Assembly: GCA_026168455.1 (NCBI GenBank)
Contig: CM047427.1
Location: forward strand, 65,848,162-65,912,161
Source: Theocolax elegans
Taxonomy: Eukaryota; Arthropoda; Insecta; Hymenoptera; Cerocephalidae
DNA length: 64,000 nucleotides
Direction of reading: 5' to 3'
Within the stretch, counting starts at the first letter, position 1. Every line of letters begins with the position of its first letter. Positions 1 through 13,850 of the stretch are shown in pieces. The translations under genes were made by a program, and so were the position numbers. A model generated the notes under the pieces. The model was given only the letters and a program-made list of their open reading frames with translations. It was not told the origin of the DNA and did no database searches.

Positions 1-2000
1 ATTTCATAAGTTACTTAATGAAATATCATAATTTCTTGTTATGTGTTCTGTTTAAATATATATGCGCCGGTCAATATATTCGAATTGATATCACAGTGTC
101 TCCGACCTTTCTATTTTACTATAAGGGAATCTTAAACATGCCGGCTGTTATATCGATCATATAGAGAGAAGTCCTCGTGCGTTTTAGTCTCGATCGTTCG
201 CGTATCTCGGCTTCGAGTTCGATGAAAGACTCGGGCGCTTCGTGGTTCGCATTCCATTCACAGAAACGCGGAGATCGGGTGCGCGATGCGAGAGTCTAGT
301 AAAATAGAAAATTAAATTCCAACTGAAGGAACTGGAGACAAACAGTTCCTCTTGGTTGAGCGGTAGGCTTAAGTAAGATATGTACCTTCTATTTACTGAA
401 GAGGCAGTGCTATCCTACCACTGATCGATTTTGCTATTAAGAAAATACTTTCCCTTCAACTTAACTTTTCTTTCCCCTTATTTTATTAAGCTTTCTCGAT
501 TCTCAAGAGTTATGTACCTATTTAACTAAAAATACCCCAATAATTTATTAAGATTTTTTAATTCCTAATGTGAACGTAAAATGTACCTCAAAGTAATATA
601 TTTGAAACATAGAAATGGCAATATATCTACATATATAAAACATTTAAAGATTGAAAATTGTAGGTAATTGTTGTTCTATTTTAAAATAACCTCAATGTTA
701 ATCATTAATAAATATTTATTTTATTTTTATGTACGCATACATTAGTGTGTTAAATGTTAATATAAATTGTGCTTACAATTTAGCTGTAGGTATATACATT
801 ATTAGACTTTCCAAATTTGTAAATTATTCAGATAATATTAATAAATCTACAAACCCATTTTTATTTCCTTTGTATACGCAAAATATTTGTTCAATAACTA
901 TAAGATCAGAACAGTATATATTTAATTAATTGAGAGATTTTTCAATACACTTTCTCGTTTATTATAAAATAACAATAAAAAGTGATTTATTATTATTATT
1001 TTATTAAAAAAATGTGCGGAATCTTTTAAAATTTTGTGATTTTCTTCTCATCTTCGGTGTCTATGGCTTCTTAAAATAATTTTCTTATAACCTTTAAATT
1101 ATATTGTATTCTATCATATTATGTTACGTGATTATGTGAACTTATTAATTCTTGGTATAGAAAGGGTAGTTGTATATTAAGTTTTGCTTCTGGACGAAAA
1201 GATCGATAGAGATTACAAGTTACATAGATGCTCATTTTACAATAACGTACATTTCCTAACTTATTCGGCATCTGCATAATGTATTTTAAAAAAGTGTGTT
1301 AATGGGGACAGGTGAATTTATTAAGAGAAGCTACAATTCGTTGTCTGCATTTATCTCAAAGAGTTTAATTTGAAAAAAAGAACTGTTGACCTTTTGACCC
1401 GAGAGTAAAATTAAGTAAGCATCTGCGATACTATAAGATTGAAGTACGATTAATTTATAAATAATCTGTTCTAAACTTATTTGACATACTTTAAACATTT
1501 ATTAATGTTTCTATTATACTGATCATGGTTTAATTGTTTAAGATGTGTATGTACTACAGATATTGCAAAATCACATTCTTTGATTTGATTTACCGAATAG
1601 TATTTGATGCTTTTATTTTTACTGTCACAAAGTAGTAGGTCTAAATTCGAAGAGAAAAAAAGTGACTGTTAATTAGTGAATCAGTTGTATCGACAGCAAA
1701 ATCGTATCATGGTTAAATATAGTACTAAACTATACTTTATTCAATACCAGAAATTATTTAAGAGTCCATTTTAAAACTGTAGTTGTTGTGCCAAGACTAA
1801 CAATTAGCTTCACTTTGTAAATTTTTAATCGATTCTGTGCGTTCATTCTTTATAAACATTAGCTAATTATAACGGTAGTTTACGTGTCGAGTAGCCAAAT
1901 AAATTTTTCTACCAGGAATTTTCAGACCTGGGAATACTAATAATTACCCTTTTACCCACAAACGTGTCAGTATTCAAAAGAGAAAATCGACGGATTAATA
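1..2000. other. AT-rich non-coding stretch
   Basis: No gene is recognisable here. A GC-richer island at about 160-300 contains a short + strand open frame that begins after a possible acceptor (ending gttttag at about 186) and stops at the tag near 299. It resembles no known protein and has no convincing donor. The remainder is AT-rich, with stops in all frames. Confidence 0.5.
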
Positions 2001-3217
2001 GGAAGAACGTCGAATCTCGGCCGCAACTATGTAGAAGAACATCATATCTCAGCCGCGACTATGGAACAACTGCTAGTTCGGCTGGGGCCTGAAGAACATC
2101 TTACCTGAGTCAAGATATGTAAAAAGTCTTACCTAAAATACATTTTTTTCTCTCAAAATTTTGTTATGCCACCACTGCAAATTTTAATATGATTGTTTTA
2201 TAAGTTATAATGGGCTAAATAATTAGAAAAAATTTAGTGCTTCTATTCCACTATATAATAATAGACGGAAGTTAGGACGAAAGTAAATTATTAATTTATT
2301 AGATGAGTAATATATGTTTATTATTAATAATAATTATGCTATTACCAATAATTGATTATATTATCGCATACTTTCTTTATCGAGAACAATTTTGGTTGTT
2401 ACTTACTGCAAGCATATGTATCAAGTAGTATGCGGAAGTACATGAATTATCGAGTCGTCGCTCTTGCTGTAGACCATATCAATTCAGAACCCGGCTAGAT
2501 ATCATACCAATTCAAAATCTGGTTAAAGAATTTACCAACTGAGAATTCAATTAGAAAGCATACCAATTGGAAATCTGGTATTATTTTGCATATTATTTTA
2601 TTTATCGATTTTTGTAAGTATATACGTTTATAAACAAGATTTTCTTTCAGTCGCCTTAGTGCAAAAAAGGTATCAGCTTAGATTCATTTCTTTAAGAAAA
2701 GTGTTACTGTTGTAAATGGTTGCATGTGTATTTAAACAATCTTTATTTATTTACTGGTAAATATTAATTTTAATAAATTAATATTAAATTTTAAAAACGC
2801 TTTTTATTTACCATCATGCTTTAACTTTGAAAGTGGTTCGTATATTTAGTATAAAATCATGAAAATAAAATGTCCAGATAAGTATGAATTATGACGTACA
2901 ACTTCAAGTCAACAACGGATTTACAATGAAAGCATTTTCAATCATAGTTGTTAGATATATTTCAATATACTTTGATATACTTTGCATTGGAATAAAAACA
3001 CTGTATTCTAGCATAGATGCTTTTACTAATTTTTTAACCCATATTTTTTACTAACTTATAAAACAAAGATATTAAATTTATGAAAAAAAAATTTCAGAAA
3101 AAAAATTTATTTTGAGATAACTCGTTTTTCAAATCTTTGTTGGGATAGGATATTTTTCAAGTCGCGGCCGAGATAGCATGTTCTTTAAGTCGCGGCCGAG
3201 ATAGAATATGTTCTTCC
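2001..3217. mobile_element. Non-autonomous DNA element with inverted, internally repeated ends
   Basis: The left end carries roughly 32-bp units starting at 2002, 2034 and 2091. Each begins GAAGAAC, and the first two contain CTCGGCCGC or a close variant. The right end (3158-3217) carries two units of the reverse complement, with GCGGCCGAGATAG, finishing GTTCTTCC. The outermost bases 2001-2008 (GGAAGAAC) and 3210-3217 (GTTCTTCC) are exact inverted copies. The interior is about 1 kb, AT-rich, and has no transposase frame, so this would be a MITE-like or subterminal-repeat element. No clear target-site duplication was found, so the exact limits and superfamily are uncertain. An alternative reading is two unrelated copies of a dispersed repeat in opposite orientation. 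Confidence 0.5.
2474..2582. repeat. Degenerate tandem repeat, unit about 28 bp, about 4 copies
   Basis: Successive units share the theme CATACCAATT followed by an AATCTGGTTA-like stretch and a short AAAG-type spacer. The second and fourth units are the closest to each other. The array lies inside the inverted-repeat element described at 2001-3217 and probably belongs to it. Confidence 0.5.
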
Positions 3218-3258
3218 AGTGAGTCGTCGATGTGTACGGCGGATCGTTCGCTTTTCAG

Positions 3259-3777
3259 GAAATGAGCAGCTCCTCGACCGTGCTAGGTAAGTACTCGAAT
3301 TCGTCTTATGTAAAGGAGGCACATAGCGTGAGAATTTCAAGTTCTAAGATACGTCTAATTGTACAATTACTAATTTAGATTCATAGTTTTGTCAGCATTG
3401 TATATATAATGGAATACTTTATTATCTTATGTATAATATTTTATCAAGTACAATAAAGTAAACTACGTCTACTCTCAGGCGGGTAACCCATTGTATACTT
3501 TGAGTCTAATGTAGTTAAACTCGCTGCTATTGTTTCGAAATTGAAAATCCATTGGTAGTATTTAACAGACGGACTGTTTAAGTTACGGTCGTTCATTCAC
3601 AAATATCATTTATTATATACTTCAGAATGTATTAACTTCTTCGGTCGCTACTCGTTAAATGTCTATATGGTTGGGTGATGCCGCTAAAGTTCGTATTGCT
3701 TGTTGACAGGCCTGAGAGCCAACGACGGGGATAAAATCTCCTCGACACCTACCGAGTGGACACTGGTTTTCTATTAA
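3259..3777 (+). other. Candidate two-exon short ORF (speculative)
   Basis: Candidate exon 1 (3259-3286) follows an acceptor-like cttttcag and contains ATG at 3262 followed by Ser-rich codons. It ends at the strong donor CTAG|GTAAGT (GT at 3287). A good acceptor (tgttgacag, ending 3709) opens a GC-richer stretch. Joining 3286 to 3710 keeps phase 1 and yields about 30 codons (start MSSSSTVL, end TEWTLVFY) to a TAA at 3775-3777. No family is recognised. The product is very short, so these could equally be untranslated exons of a longer transcript, or a coincidence. Confidence 0.18.
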
Positions 3778-4532
3778 GCCGACGGTGTCGGGTGGTGGCC
3801 GGAGGAAGACAGCCACGCTCTTTTGCCTCGTTGATCGAGCGTATTTCGATATGTTGCCCCTTTACAGGCATGGCCATCTGACTCCAACGAAATATGGAGA
3901 TAAAGCGTGTGGAAATTTTAAATGAACCTGCCCATCGTTGTTAGAAAAACTGATAAGGGTAACTCAAAAGCAAATTTTAGAAAACAAGTTTGCGTAAAAA
4001 ATACGATATATTATGAATATGAAAATTTTGTTTACTATACTTTATTATCTAAATAGTTAAATAAGTGAATACATATTTAAAGTCTGCAAGCATACAACTA
4101 AATATTACAACTATATAAAGTATTAATCCGAAATCATGTGTAAACGAATTATTCAATAGTGGGTAAATATAACATCAAAGTTCATACGTTCGTTATTATT
4201 CCAAATCCGCACCCTGACATCAAATTATTTATTTACATAATCGATAATCTGATAAAATTTATTACGATAAATTTGCATTATTAAATAGGAAATTTAATTT
4301 TTTCAAATTGTGTTGATTAATTAACAAGTATTAAATGCGTTAAATATTTGCTCAGTTGTAAGTCTTTATCTGATTTAAAAGATTTAACAAGGATTCGTTA
4401 TCAGGCTCCCTCACAGGGAGTATCGTTCGTTCAACACCATTAGAGGTTTAACCCTCTGCAGCATCCCATTATTATTCTTGCTTATATGGAAGCATCCTTA
4501 ACAAACTAAAAAGTGTTGAAATATATAGAAAA

Positions 4533-4533
<1 letters not shown>

Positions 4534-4605
<72 letters not shown>
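4534..4605. repeat. (AT)36 microsatellite
   Basis: An uninterrupted AT dinucleotide run of 72 bp. It gives spurious Ile-Tyr reading frames on both strands. Confidence 0.97.
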
Positions 4606-4610
<5 letters not shown>

Positions 4611-4819
4611 ATATACAGGTAGAATAAGCAATAGTCGCATAATCGAAAATCCATTTGAGCAAGGTCCAATGTTCGAGTGTACCAAGCCATTTATCTTAAT
4701 TATAAATAATTCAAAGTATTGATCATAGAAATAGTGAAATGGTGTAAATAAATATTGGATATTAGATATTAGATATTAAATATTTAAAGGATTAATAAGA
4801 ATAAGAGTTTAAATGGAAG

Positions 4820-5345
4820 CTTTTGATTCACAATGGAAAAGGTACAAGTGCGACAAGGTGGGTTGCTCACGAATTCCTCCAGGGAACGAACGCACGGAGG
4901 CGATGGTCGAGCGTCGGTCATTCAGCCGTAACAAAAGGCAATCACCGGGCAAGTGGTGGATCTGAAGCTAGCAGGGCTCATAAGTTACCGGAATCGCGCC
5001 AATATTTCTCCTTCGCTTTCCCTCTCTTCCACATCGTCCCGAGAGTTAGTCGAACCGTGAATCTGTGGGATAACTTTGTCGTTCCCGACTGTCGATATAC
5101 GTATACATACACTCTCTCTGAGCCCTACTAAGAGAGAAGATATTTTCCAGCCAATCAGTACCGTCAAACGGAGAGCAGGGACGCACTCCCCGTTGGTTTA
5201 TTTATTTTTCCTGTCTACGTCCACGCTTGCTCGCGACTTTTTTATATACCCTTTTTTTCTCTCTCTCTCTATTCCTTTTTCCTTTTTCTCTTATTTTCTT
5301 TTCTTTTCTCTCCTTTTCTTCCTTCTCCTTTTTTACTGTTAGACC
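4820..5345. other. GC-richer patch followed by a pyrimidine-rich tract
   Basis: From 4820 to about 5220 the composition rises above the surrounding background, and 5230-5340 is almost entirely C and T. Overlapping short frames exist on both strands, but the longest + frame starts at TTG rather than ATG and has no recognisable domain. The patch could be an untranslated exon, a promoter or an enhancer. No splice sites stand out. Confidence 0.3.
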
Positions 5346-6639
5346 GACAATTCTTTGCCTTCTTTTCGCAGCCTTCTGGTAATGTTCCTGGCTATTTCTT
5401 GTATTTACCGAAAATCGACCCTCTTCCTTCTTGACTTTCTTACTTTTTTACTCATTCTAATAATTTCTCTTTATAATTAAACAATTTTCTATTATGGGTC
5501 TAACTACCTTTTTATACTTTAATTGATTAAACGAACCTCTAGATGATACTCTATTAATCAATCTTAATGTAAATTAACTGATATTACTATATAGAAAACT
5601 AAAAATTAACCACTTTCATCTTTTAAAATCCATATTCTATTACATTTGCTACACACCAAAAATCGTTCTGCACACTCTATATAAATTATAATTTATATTG
5701 CAAATATCAAATACTCTAAAAAATAACTACGATTTGTATTTAATGAATACTTTTTGTTGTATCAATACGATATCAACAAATTTCATTCTATATATATTTT
5801 TCTATAGAAATTTTATATTTCTAACATTAGGTACAAAATATTTTTAACCATCTGTGCCTGTAAACAATTTATCTGATATTTGTTCAAGTATTTACAATCT
5901 GAAGGCAATATAACTTTAATTTTATTTGAAAACAAGTATATACTAGGGCACGAAATGTACATAAATAAATTACAATAAAAAGAAGTGAAATAATATTATA
6001 TATTAAATATGTAAAAAGGTAGACAAAAGGGTCTTTCACTCTCACGTAGCTTTTCCTATGCTTGAATTTTTCGATACCCTGAAACAAAAAGCAAACTTTT
6101 CAAACTTCCTTCGCCGTTATTTTGCCCTCGAGCTTTTATCATTCTCATTGGCAAATCGAGGAATGAGAAAAGGAAGGAGATTTCAGGTAAAATGTTACTC
6201 GAGTCGTTCAAGAAACTGAAAAGCTCAGACTCGATTATGATGTCTCAATTGTTCTTGGGCACTGAAACTAATGAAAAAGATCGACAAAACAACCTCGTTT
6301 TACTAAAGCTCTCCCAAGTGCTGAAACTAATAATTGCTTACGTACGATTAGTTTTCCTTATGCATATAATCTTAAAAATGTATGCTTATTACTCCCGATA
6401 AAAGAATTTTAAAGAATACGAAGTATTGCGCTTTATTGCGGCAAATTTAAAATTAAGGTGCGAGTACGACCTTGCATTAACATCGTATCAAAACATTTAG
6501 TCAAATGGTAGTGTAATAAACATTGGGTTGATTACTAAAATATTTAGATATTTGAAAAATAACGAAATGATATGGTGGTTATTCTGAATAACAAAACCAA
6601 AGAAAGTTAGGGAAGAAGCGGATGATGCTCAGTGAGAAG

Positions 6640-7250
6640 CTCACAGGCGAGACACTCGAGGAGAATAAAGGCCGAGGGCAAAGTCGGATTCTAAGCGCAA
6701 ACTGAAACCGAAGGCGGCGAAAGCGAGACACAGATCCACGCTGGAGGTAAAGCACCACAGAGGTACTAAGTGCGCCGCGTAAGACGAGGGCTCGCGAAGC
6801 AAGGGCAGACCGAGAGATGTAGAGAGAGAGAGAGAGAGCAGAGAGAGAGAAAGAGAGAGAGAGAGACAGGGAGGGACAGAGAGAACTGGCAATACCTGCG
6901 GTATTGCGCGGCTCGTTATCCTCCTCTAGCCCCTGGAGGGATTAATCACCGGGCATTATGGCGGCGCCGGCTCAAAGGCATACAAGGAATGAGCTGCGAG
7001 AGAGAAATCAACGAAGGATTAGACGAAGACCGACACGCAAGGGTGAGAAAGGAGATCGAAGCAACGATAACGCACGCCAGAGCAACGAGATAAGCGTCCC
7101 TCCGAGTCCGCTGAGGTACAGGTTATTAATGTGGACGAAGGGATGCTTTTGCTTCTTCTCAAGGAAAGACTCGGGAAACGAGAGAATAGCTGGAGGTAGA
7201 TTATGGGGAAAACTTAGTACAATAATAAGACGAGAAATTTTATTTAATTT
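6640..7250. other. GC-rich island with GA repeat; possible promoter or untranslated exon
   Basis: This is one of the most GC-rich stretches of the window. It contains an interrupted (AG)n run at 6821-6866 and the motif GGCGGCGCCGGC near 6960. A + strand frame opens at ATG 6958 and runs 127 codons. It is Arg-rich at first, then AT-coded and featureless, with no recognisable domain. GC-rich islands with GA tracts often mark insect promoters (GAGA-type elements), which is as likely as coding here. Confidence 0.3.
6821..6866. repeat. Interrupted (AG)n microsatellite
   Basis: A run of AG dinucleotides broken by single CA and AA steps. It accounts for the Glu/Arg-repeat and Ser/Leu-repeat frames seen on the two strands. 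Confidence 0.9.
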
Positions 7251-7341
7251 CGATTACGATGTACAGTATTTATTAGTTTTCTTTACCGGTGTTGTGGAAA
7301 AGGACTCTTTTGGGAAAAATAATGACAATTGGGTCATATAG

Positions 7342-10300
7342 TGGATATTAATTTTTATTACTTTTAATTTAGTTAATGTATAATATTTAAATATATTATT
7401 GTTGGTTATTCGCAAGGGATTGTGGGCACGACTACATAAAAGTATACATTTCCCATGAGATTTACATGTAAAAAAGACCAATTCATTTCCTTGTTAAACA
7501 AAATGCGCTGTGTAACAATGAGAGAAAGTACTTTCTCACACTTGGTTGATGATTTGACTTCTCGTATTATTCTCAAGCGCCTTCGGCACCCTCGACTCCC
7601 GGTCGTGCTCCATCACGGTCCGCGTTCAAAAAAAAGCTATTTTTCTCCCTTGTTACGCAATATACCATTATATACTTTTCTCAACATGTACATACCCCAT
7701 AAAAAATTTAAAACCTGCTAACTTCGGTACTCATGTTCCTGGGTCTATCAGTTGCTGCAACCCGAATCACATGGCGTTTCTAAAGTTCTTTCTCTACACT
7801 GGTAGAAAATTCGTTAAAAATAGCTATTTCATTACCGTCGATTATTATATAAAAGTTGAATCTCGACGTTGGCTCAACGTACGAAACCAGATATTATATA
7901 ATATCTACATTAGCTTTATATTATATTAAAATTGTAGGCTGTATCATAAGGATTAAAAAAATATCCTGTAGTGTGTCCGATTATATTGTATATTGTCAAC
8001 TTTCTATATCAAAGCAGAATTATTGTATTTCTCGTGACAAAATATAATTGTGTAAGCTTCGTCCAGAAATCTTTGCGTTAGTAAAAAAGTATTTAGGTAG
8101 AGCCGGAAATAAATTAATATTTATGCATAAGTCAAGTAGAAGTGACGTCACGCGTTGAACGGGGAATCTCCAACACCCGCAACGCTCAACAAGAGACAAA
8201 CGGCACCGTCGATTAAGCGAAAGAACGACAGAAACTTAACGTTGACTTATTGGCGTTCATTCTCTCGTACAATTTATTGAATTTCAGCTCAACTGAAAAC
8301 CCCAGTATCTTTTATCCCCTTACTACTCCAATATCATCGCTTTGAAGAATGTATCTATTGTGGCAACGATGGCTAAATCTTTCAAGCCGCATATCGCTTA
8401 AAGTTAATATCGTGAAAATAAAATGTTACGCGTGTAGCGTGAAAGATTGATCCCGACGGCGAGATAACCAATTTTGCTATAATTACACTCTTGTAAATAT
8501 ATATATATATATATCACGTGTAATCTATTAATTACCATGAAGTAACTATAAATCATTCAACAAATTTGCATAATTTTCTTTAATATTTGAATGTTTATTT
8601 CTACTTCCGTGTAACTGTGTCTCGATGTCGTGCTACATGACAACATCGTGGCGCTAACAACACGAGCGAGACGAGACCGCTAATCGCGTACGTAGGCCAT
8701 AAGATCACAGGTAAGCTACGTGCACAAGAGGTTGTACCACGACTGGATAGGTTACTTGAGTTTATTTACTGCAACCTCGAAAAGGTCCGCCCGTTACAAT
8801 ATGCACAAGCTATTGCTTAATTTGACGCTATTTCCCTGTTATGAGAAACATTTCAATATTTATGTCGAAATAATTAGTTGATTATTTTTATAAAGAAAAA
8901 ACCGTAATGCTTAAAAAATAGCCAAAAGGAAAAATAATTTTACTTTTTTTTCCACATCAAGACAAACATTTTTATTCAAGAGTCTAATCGAGTAAAAAAT
9001 GCAAAATTTCCAAAGCTATATCGATGTAGATATGATAAATTACTTAGAACAACAATGTACGCGTGACATGTTTTTGAATCAAAGAAGGTATCTTTAACAT
9101 AATCTTCTATTTCATAAATAATATAATTAGTAACGAGGTAATACAAAATTATTTATTTGTTTAATATATTATTTTTACCACGACATTTTTATAATGCATA
9201 ATGATAATTTTAATTTAAACTGCATCAATTTGTTTTTGGAATATCTATGTACACGAATATAAATTACCGCTCTGTACGATACCTGCAATAAAGAAACAAT
9301 ATTTTTGGCTTTTGAAAATTGATAATGTTGAGGATAAAAGCATTTTATAAAACATAAATTATTGATTATTCGAATTTTTAAATTGTTTATATCAGGAACA
9401 TAATGTATGTAGAGTCAAGTCAAGTACAGCAATTTGCAGTAGCAGTATATATAGAAGAATTTGAATCGACCTAGAACGAGTACGACCTGTTCGCGATATC
9501 AATTAACTTGCATTTTGTCTTTTATATCAAAGAATAACTTGCTTCGTACCCATAGCATTAGTACACTCCAACAGTTTCGATAAATGTCCCTGTTAAAGCA
9601 GCGAGCATTTTTATTGCCGCGACAATCTCCGAATTAAAAGTGGTCATTAATCTTCCGTCGTGAGCTAATGGCATTTCATCGTAAATTCTCAACGCGTTAG
9701 CGCATGCGAATGCGCAGATATTAAAATTCTGTTTGTACAAATGTTTTGGAGTGTTGGACTTGTATGTGATAACCCGCGAGCGCGAAGAGCTGCTCAATCG
9801 AGTCTCTTTCACAGCTCGGAACGGATCGGCCGTTATACTCGGAAGAAGGTACAAGTCGCATTCAAAATCCCAGTTTTGTATGAGGTAAATAACATTTTAG
9901 CCTGCTCTCCTTCGTTTAAATATATATCTTATAAATATATTCTTATCTCATCGTTCTTTGACATTTTGTAATTTTGACGCAATACCAAATTTTCCAAATA
10001 TTGTATTAGCTTCATTACTTCCAGATGAGCAGGGTATGTCTTTCCTCAATCATGTGCCATTGCTTTTGTAAACGAATAAACAATTTAATGAAAAAATTAG
10101 TCAAATATTATTTTGAATTACATGAAAATATATTAATATTTAAAAACAGTTTCTGATTTTAAAAGATAACTTAGTGTTTCAACAAATTATTTAATATAAA
10201 AAAAATCAACTTTTGCTAAGAATTTGATGTAAAATATAACGATATAGTATACTTTCAATAAAAAGAACATAAAAATATAATGAATGAGTGAATTCTTACT

Positions 10301-13300
10301 TTTATAAAATACACTATGAAAATAAATATTTAAATCTGATTGTGTTATTCCATTAGTTAACGTTACTTTGGTTAAATCTACCTGCAATTTTTGCAAGCAT
10401 TCCCACTATTTTTAACGATTTTATAATGCATTACATGAGCAATAAATCATTTTGAAAATACACTAATCTTAAACCGACCAACTACGTTTTAACAATTGCA
10501 TAAAATGCCGAAATACAAACACTTTTTAATTAGGAAGCTATCTGACTTAATCATACCATTTAAAATTTCCTATTGTATGATTTAACTACATGACACACAT
10601 GTTACGACACTTAACATTCTAAATACTTGACACATATAGAAGAAGCTTAAATCATTTAGTGTCTTAATAACGATCGTTCAAAATATGTTTTTATTGTCAA
10701 AGCAATGTGTAGTTTTTTTGTTATTTTAACAGAGGTTGCTTAGAATGTAAATTGACAAATTATAATATTATTTTTGAATGCTGGGAATTGTCTTAATCTA
10801 ATTTTATTATAAAACCCCTCGATTCAAGTTTGTTGTACTCCTCAATTAGTGTAACTTAATGTGCATCTAAATACCTTCAGAATATATATCTGCAACTTAA
10901 TTTTTTTAATTGACAGCATACTTGATCAAATGCTATACTATAAGCTTACTGTAGTGTGTGTATTGTATATGAGTATAAAGGAAACTTAAATGCCGCATAT
11001 TATGAGGAAAACTTTAAGAGATAAATAATAAATAGTTATACTAGGAAACAAGGTCGCGTTTTATGAAAAGGCATTAAGCGACACAGATTAGCTTTTACGA
11101 TATTATTCTTACAAATATTAACTGAAATAGATGAGTTTATATATTGTTAATATAAATAGATCTTAAACAATGGATTTTGTAAATTTCTGAAATATATTTT
11201 AATTTATAGTCATAATTAATATTATATAAAAATGTACTTTTATATTTTAAACATTTTAAGTATGTAGTAAAGAGTTTATATACACAACTGCACATTTCTT
11301 ACTATTTTTTAAAAATCATCCAATTTTAATTCAAGTATTTAACTCGATAGTAAAGTGTATTCTTTCTAAATCAGCACTTCTATAAAGAACCATCTACATT
11401 ATGTGTCAAGACACTAAAAAAATCAGAAGGCCGCTTAGTTCATTAAACCACTGAATTACATAATTATTTAAATACTCCTATTATGAGAGTATACATATGT
11501 AATATATTTAAAAGCTATATTAAGATTGTAATAATATCTTATTAACATTGTAGTTTTAATTTAGATGTTTATATCAACTATTTTTCAATAATTACTGAAA
11601 TTAATGACTATTTTATTTCTTTAATATATTTAAGAACTTCATTGATTAATCATACATGATCAATGTCACTAATATGTCTTGATATAAGTACTTATAATTA
11701 AATACCTTCCTTAATGAGACAGGATGTATATCAAACAATAATACTAATTATGTGTTCATAATTTCAAAAGCAGGTCATAATCACGTCATGTAATTTTAAA
11801 CTATATTCTAATTCCGGGAAATAAAAATATTAAATAAATATACTAAAATAAGGAAAAAATAAAATAGGACAGATAACTTTTTGTATGATTTTATTAATTA
11901 AAGCAGATTTTTTTAGATACTAAATATTGTACATATTGTAAATATTGTTCATTATAGAAGTACAAAGGGTACATAATAGTATATTGAATCTAAAGTGACG
12001 TAAAATGTATTTAAATTTTGTTTTCACTCATAATGAAACAAAACTAATTATAAGTAACCGAACACATAACTTTGTATTATAAGGACAACTATCAATTGTT
12101 GATACAAGATTTGTCTGACAATGTTATACTTTGTATCACTGTCTAGCGGAATAGATAGATTTCTAATACAATTTCGAAATTAACTTTATTTTCGGAAAAG
12201 GCAAAATGAGTCACTCATATATCTAAAATGTTGAAATAAAAGGTTATATAAAACTACGATTTTACGAGGTATATTAGATTTATGTAGTTAATGCTGATGT
12301 TATTATAAAACATTTTGAAAATACAAAATTTTAATTTCGTAATTATAATTGAATGGGTTATTGACAAACATTATTTGATAATTGATTTATTGGGTTATTA
12401 TAATATAAACATAATTATAAAAAGCTGAGTAGACATTGCACGTATTGATGGATAACTGGTGTTGTTATCGATAACATTCGCAATTAAAGTTTAAATGACG
12501 TAAAAGCAGTTTACCGATTGGCTGCGCTGTTTCCATAAAATTGTTTTTTAATTAAAATTAATGATAATTATTAATCACAAATTTTATTTAGCAGATACGC
12601 GCGTATAGCTGTGTAAAAATCATTTTCTGGAAATTGCACTAGGAATTTAGAGTTTTGTATAAAAACTGTTCCAAATACTTTCTTAGTGATTGCTTCCAAG
12701 GCAATAACAATATTGATACTAACAATTCTACGAGTACTACGAAATTAGACATACAATTAAAAATTCGTAGCGACACATTATTCGTCAACTAACGTTAATT
12801 TACTGAATTGGTAGTGAAGTACTATGTATTAAATAAAAAATAGCTTAAATTTCGACATGCGGGTGTAATATATTTACAGTACATGACACCAAAGTGTGTT
12901 ATGAATTTTTATTTATTTCGTTCCTCGCGTAACATCAACAGCAGCAGTCATGTAAATTGACCAGATGCAGCTTTTAAAACACTCGAATATTTATAAATAA
13001 ATATAAATAAGCAATAAAGAAATCCTCAAAATTATATATACATCTCAAACCATCAATTTGCACATCATTCTACTGTTAGAAATTGTATCTAATAAAATTG
13101 CGATTGTTTTAAAGATCATTACATTCTCATGACAAAAAATTGTGGCAAATATATTTGTTATGACCCTACATTAACGATGTACTGAAGTTATCGTAGAATA
13201 ATTTAGCTATGATAACCAGAATATTTTGCAAATAAAATAGATAAAAATGTATGTGAAGGTAGTTTCTTTATCTCTGGGTACGTTTCATGCTGCTTATAAC

Positions 13301-13793
13301 TAATATAAATAGTATAAAACAACAAATACATAAACTATATTTACATTATTTTGTAATTTTTGTATTTGTAATATAATTTACTACGCGAATTGTGCTAGCT
13401 AATTCCTTAATAATAAATAGAAAAGTTAATCTTTGCATTTATACGACTTTTATTAGGGGAACCAATCATACATGGTGTAACCATAAAGACGAGTTTTTTT
13501 AAAAAACTTGTGACTACACTTTTGCACAATTTGATTTTAACGCTAATGCATGCATACAGCGAAACTAATTAACTAATTAAATTTTTTAACTAAACGACCA
13601 TAAATGCAAAAATATTGTAATCTTATGTTCGAATTTTTTTGGAAATAAAATACTTCTAATATTTTAGAAATTACTTAAAAATAAATTAATGTGTTACAGA
13701 ATAACCGCGAGTTTTTTATTAAATGTTTTTCTTATCCTATGTTTTTGAGTAAAATGTTAAGTTTGAAGAGATTTGTCTAATAAAAAATATTAT
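7342..13793. other. Long AT-rich intergenic stretch, no gene seen
   Basis: About 6.4 kb without any recognisable coding frame, RNA gene or transposon. The short open frames either lack ATG or have no protein-like composition. Minor points are a perfect TGACGTCA (CRE) palindrome at 8143-8150, a short TA run near 8500, and a GC-richer minus-strand open frame at 9558-9854 that begins at TTG and is not recognised. Confidence 0.55.
8143..8150. promoter_or_regulatory. CRE palindrome TGACGTCA
   Basis: A perfect 8-bp cAMP-response-element consensus inside a locally GC-richer patch (about 8140-8260). The match is seen directly. Function is inferred only from the consensus, and no adjacent promoter or gene was identified. 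Confidence 0.2.
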
Positions 13794-13850
13794 AATATTT
13801 TTCAGTCGGATTAAAAGTTTCGTATTTGGTTGTTTGCAATAGAGCGCACA

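Noticed and set aside
4472..4722. Open frames of 69-72 codons on both strands over the AT repeat
   Set aside because: They are Ile-Tyr translations of the (AT)36 microsatellite.
6641..7093. Overlapping frames on both strands rich in Arg-Glu and Ser-Leu
   Set aside because: They translate the interrupted GA repeat and have no recognisable domain.
9558..9854. 98-codon minus-strand frame
   Set aside because: It starts at TTG, has no recognisable domain and no supporting splice or promoter context.
13830..13850. Upstream extension of gene A exon 1 to 13830
   Set aside because: The first codon would be TTG. The ATG at 13851 opens a proper signal peptide.
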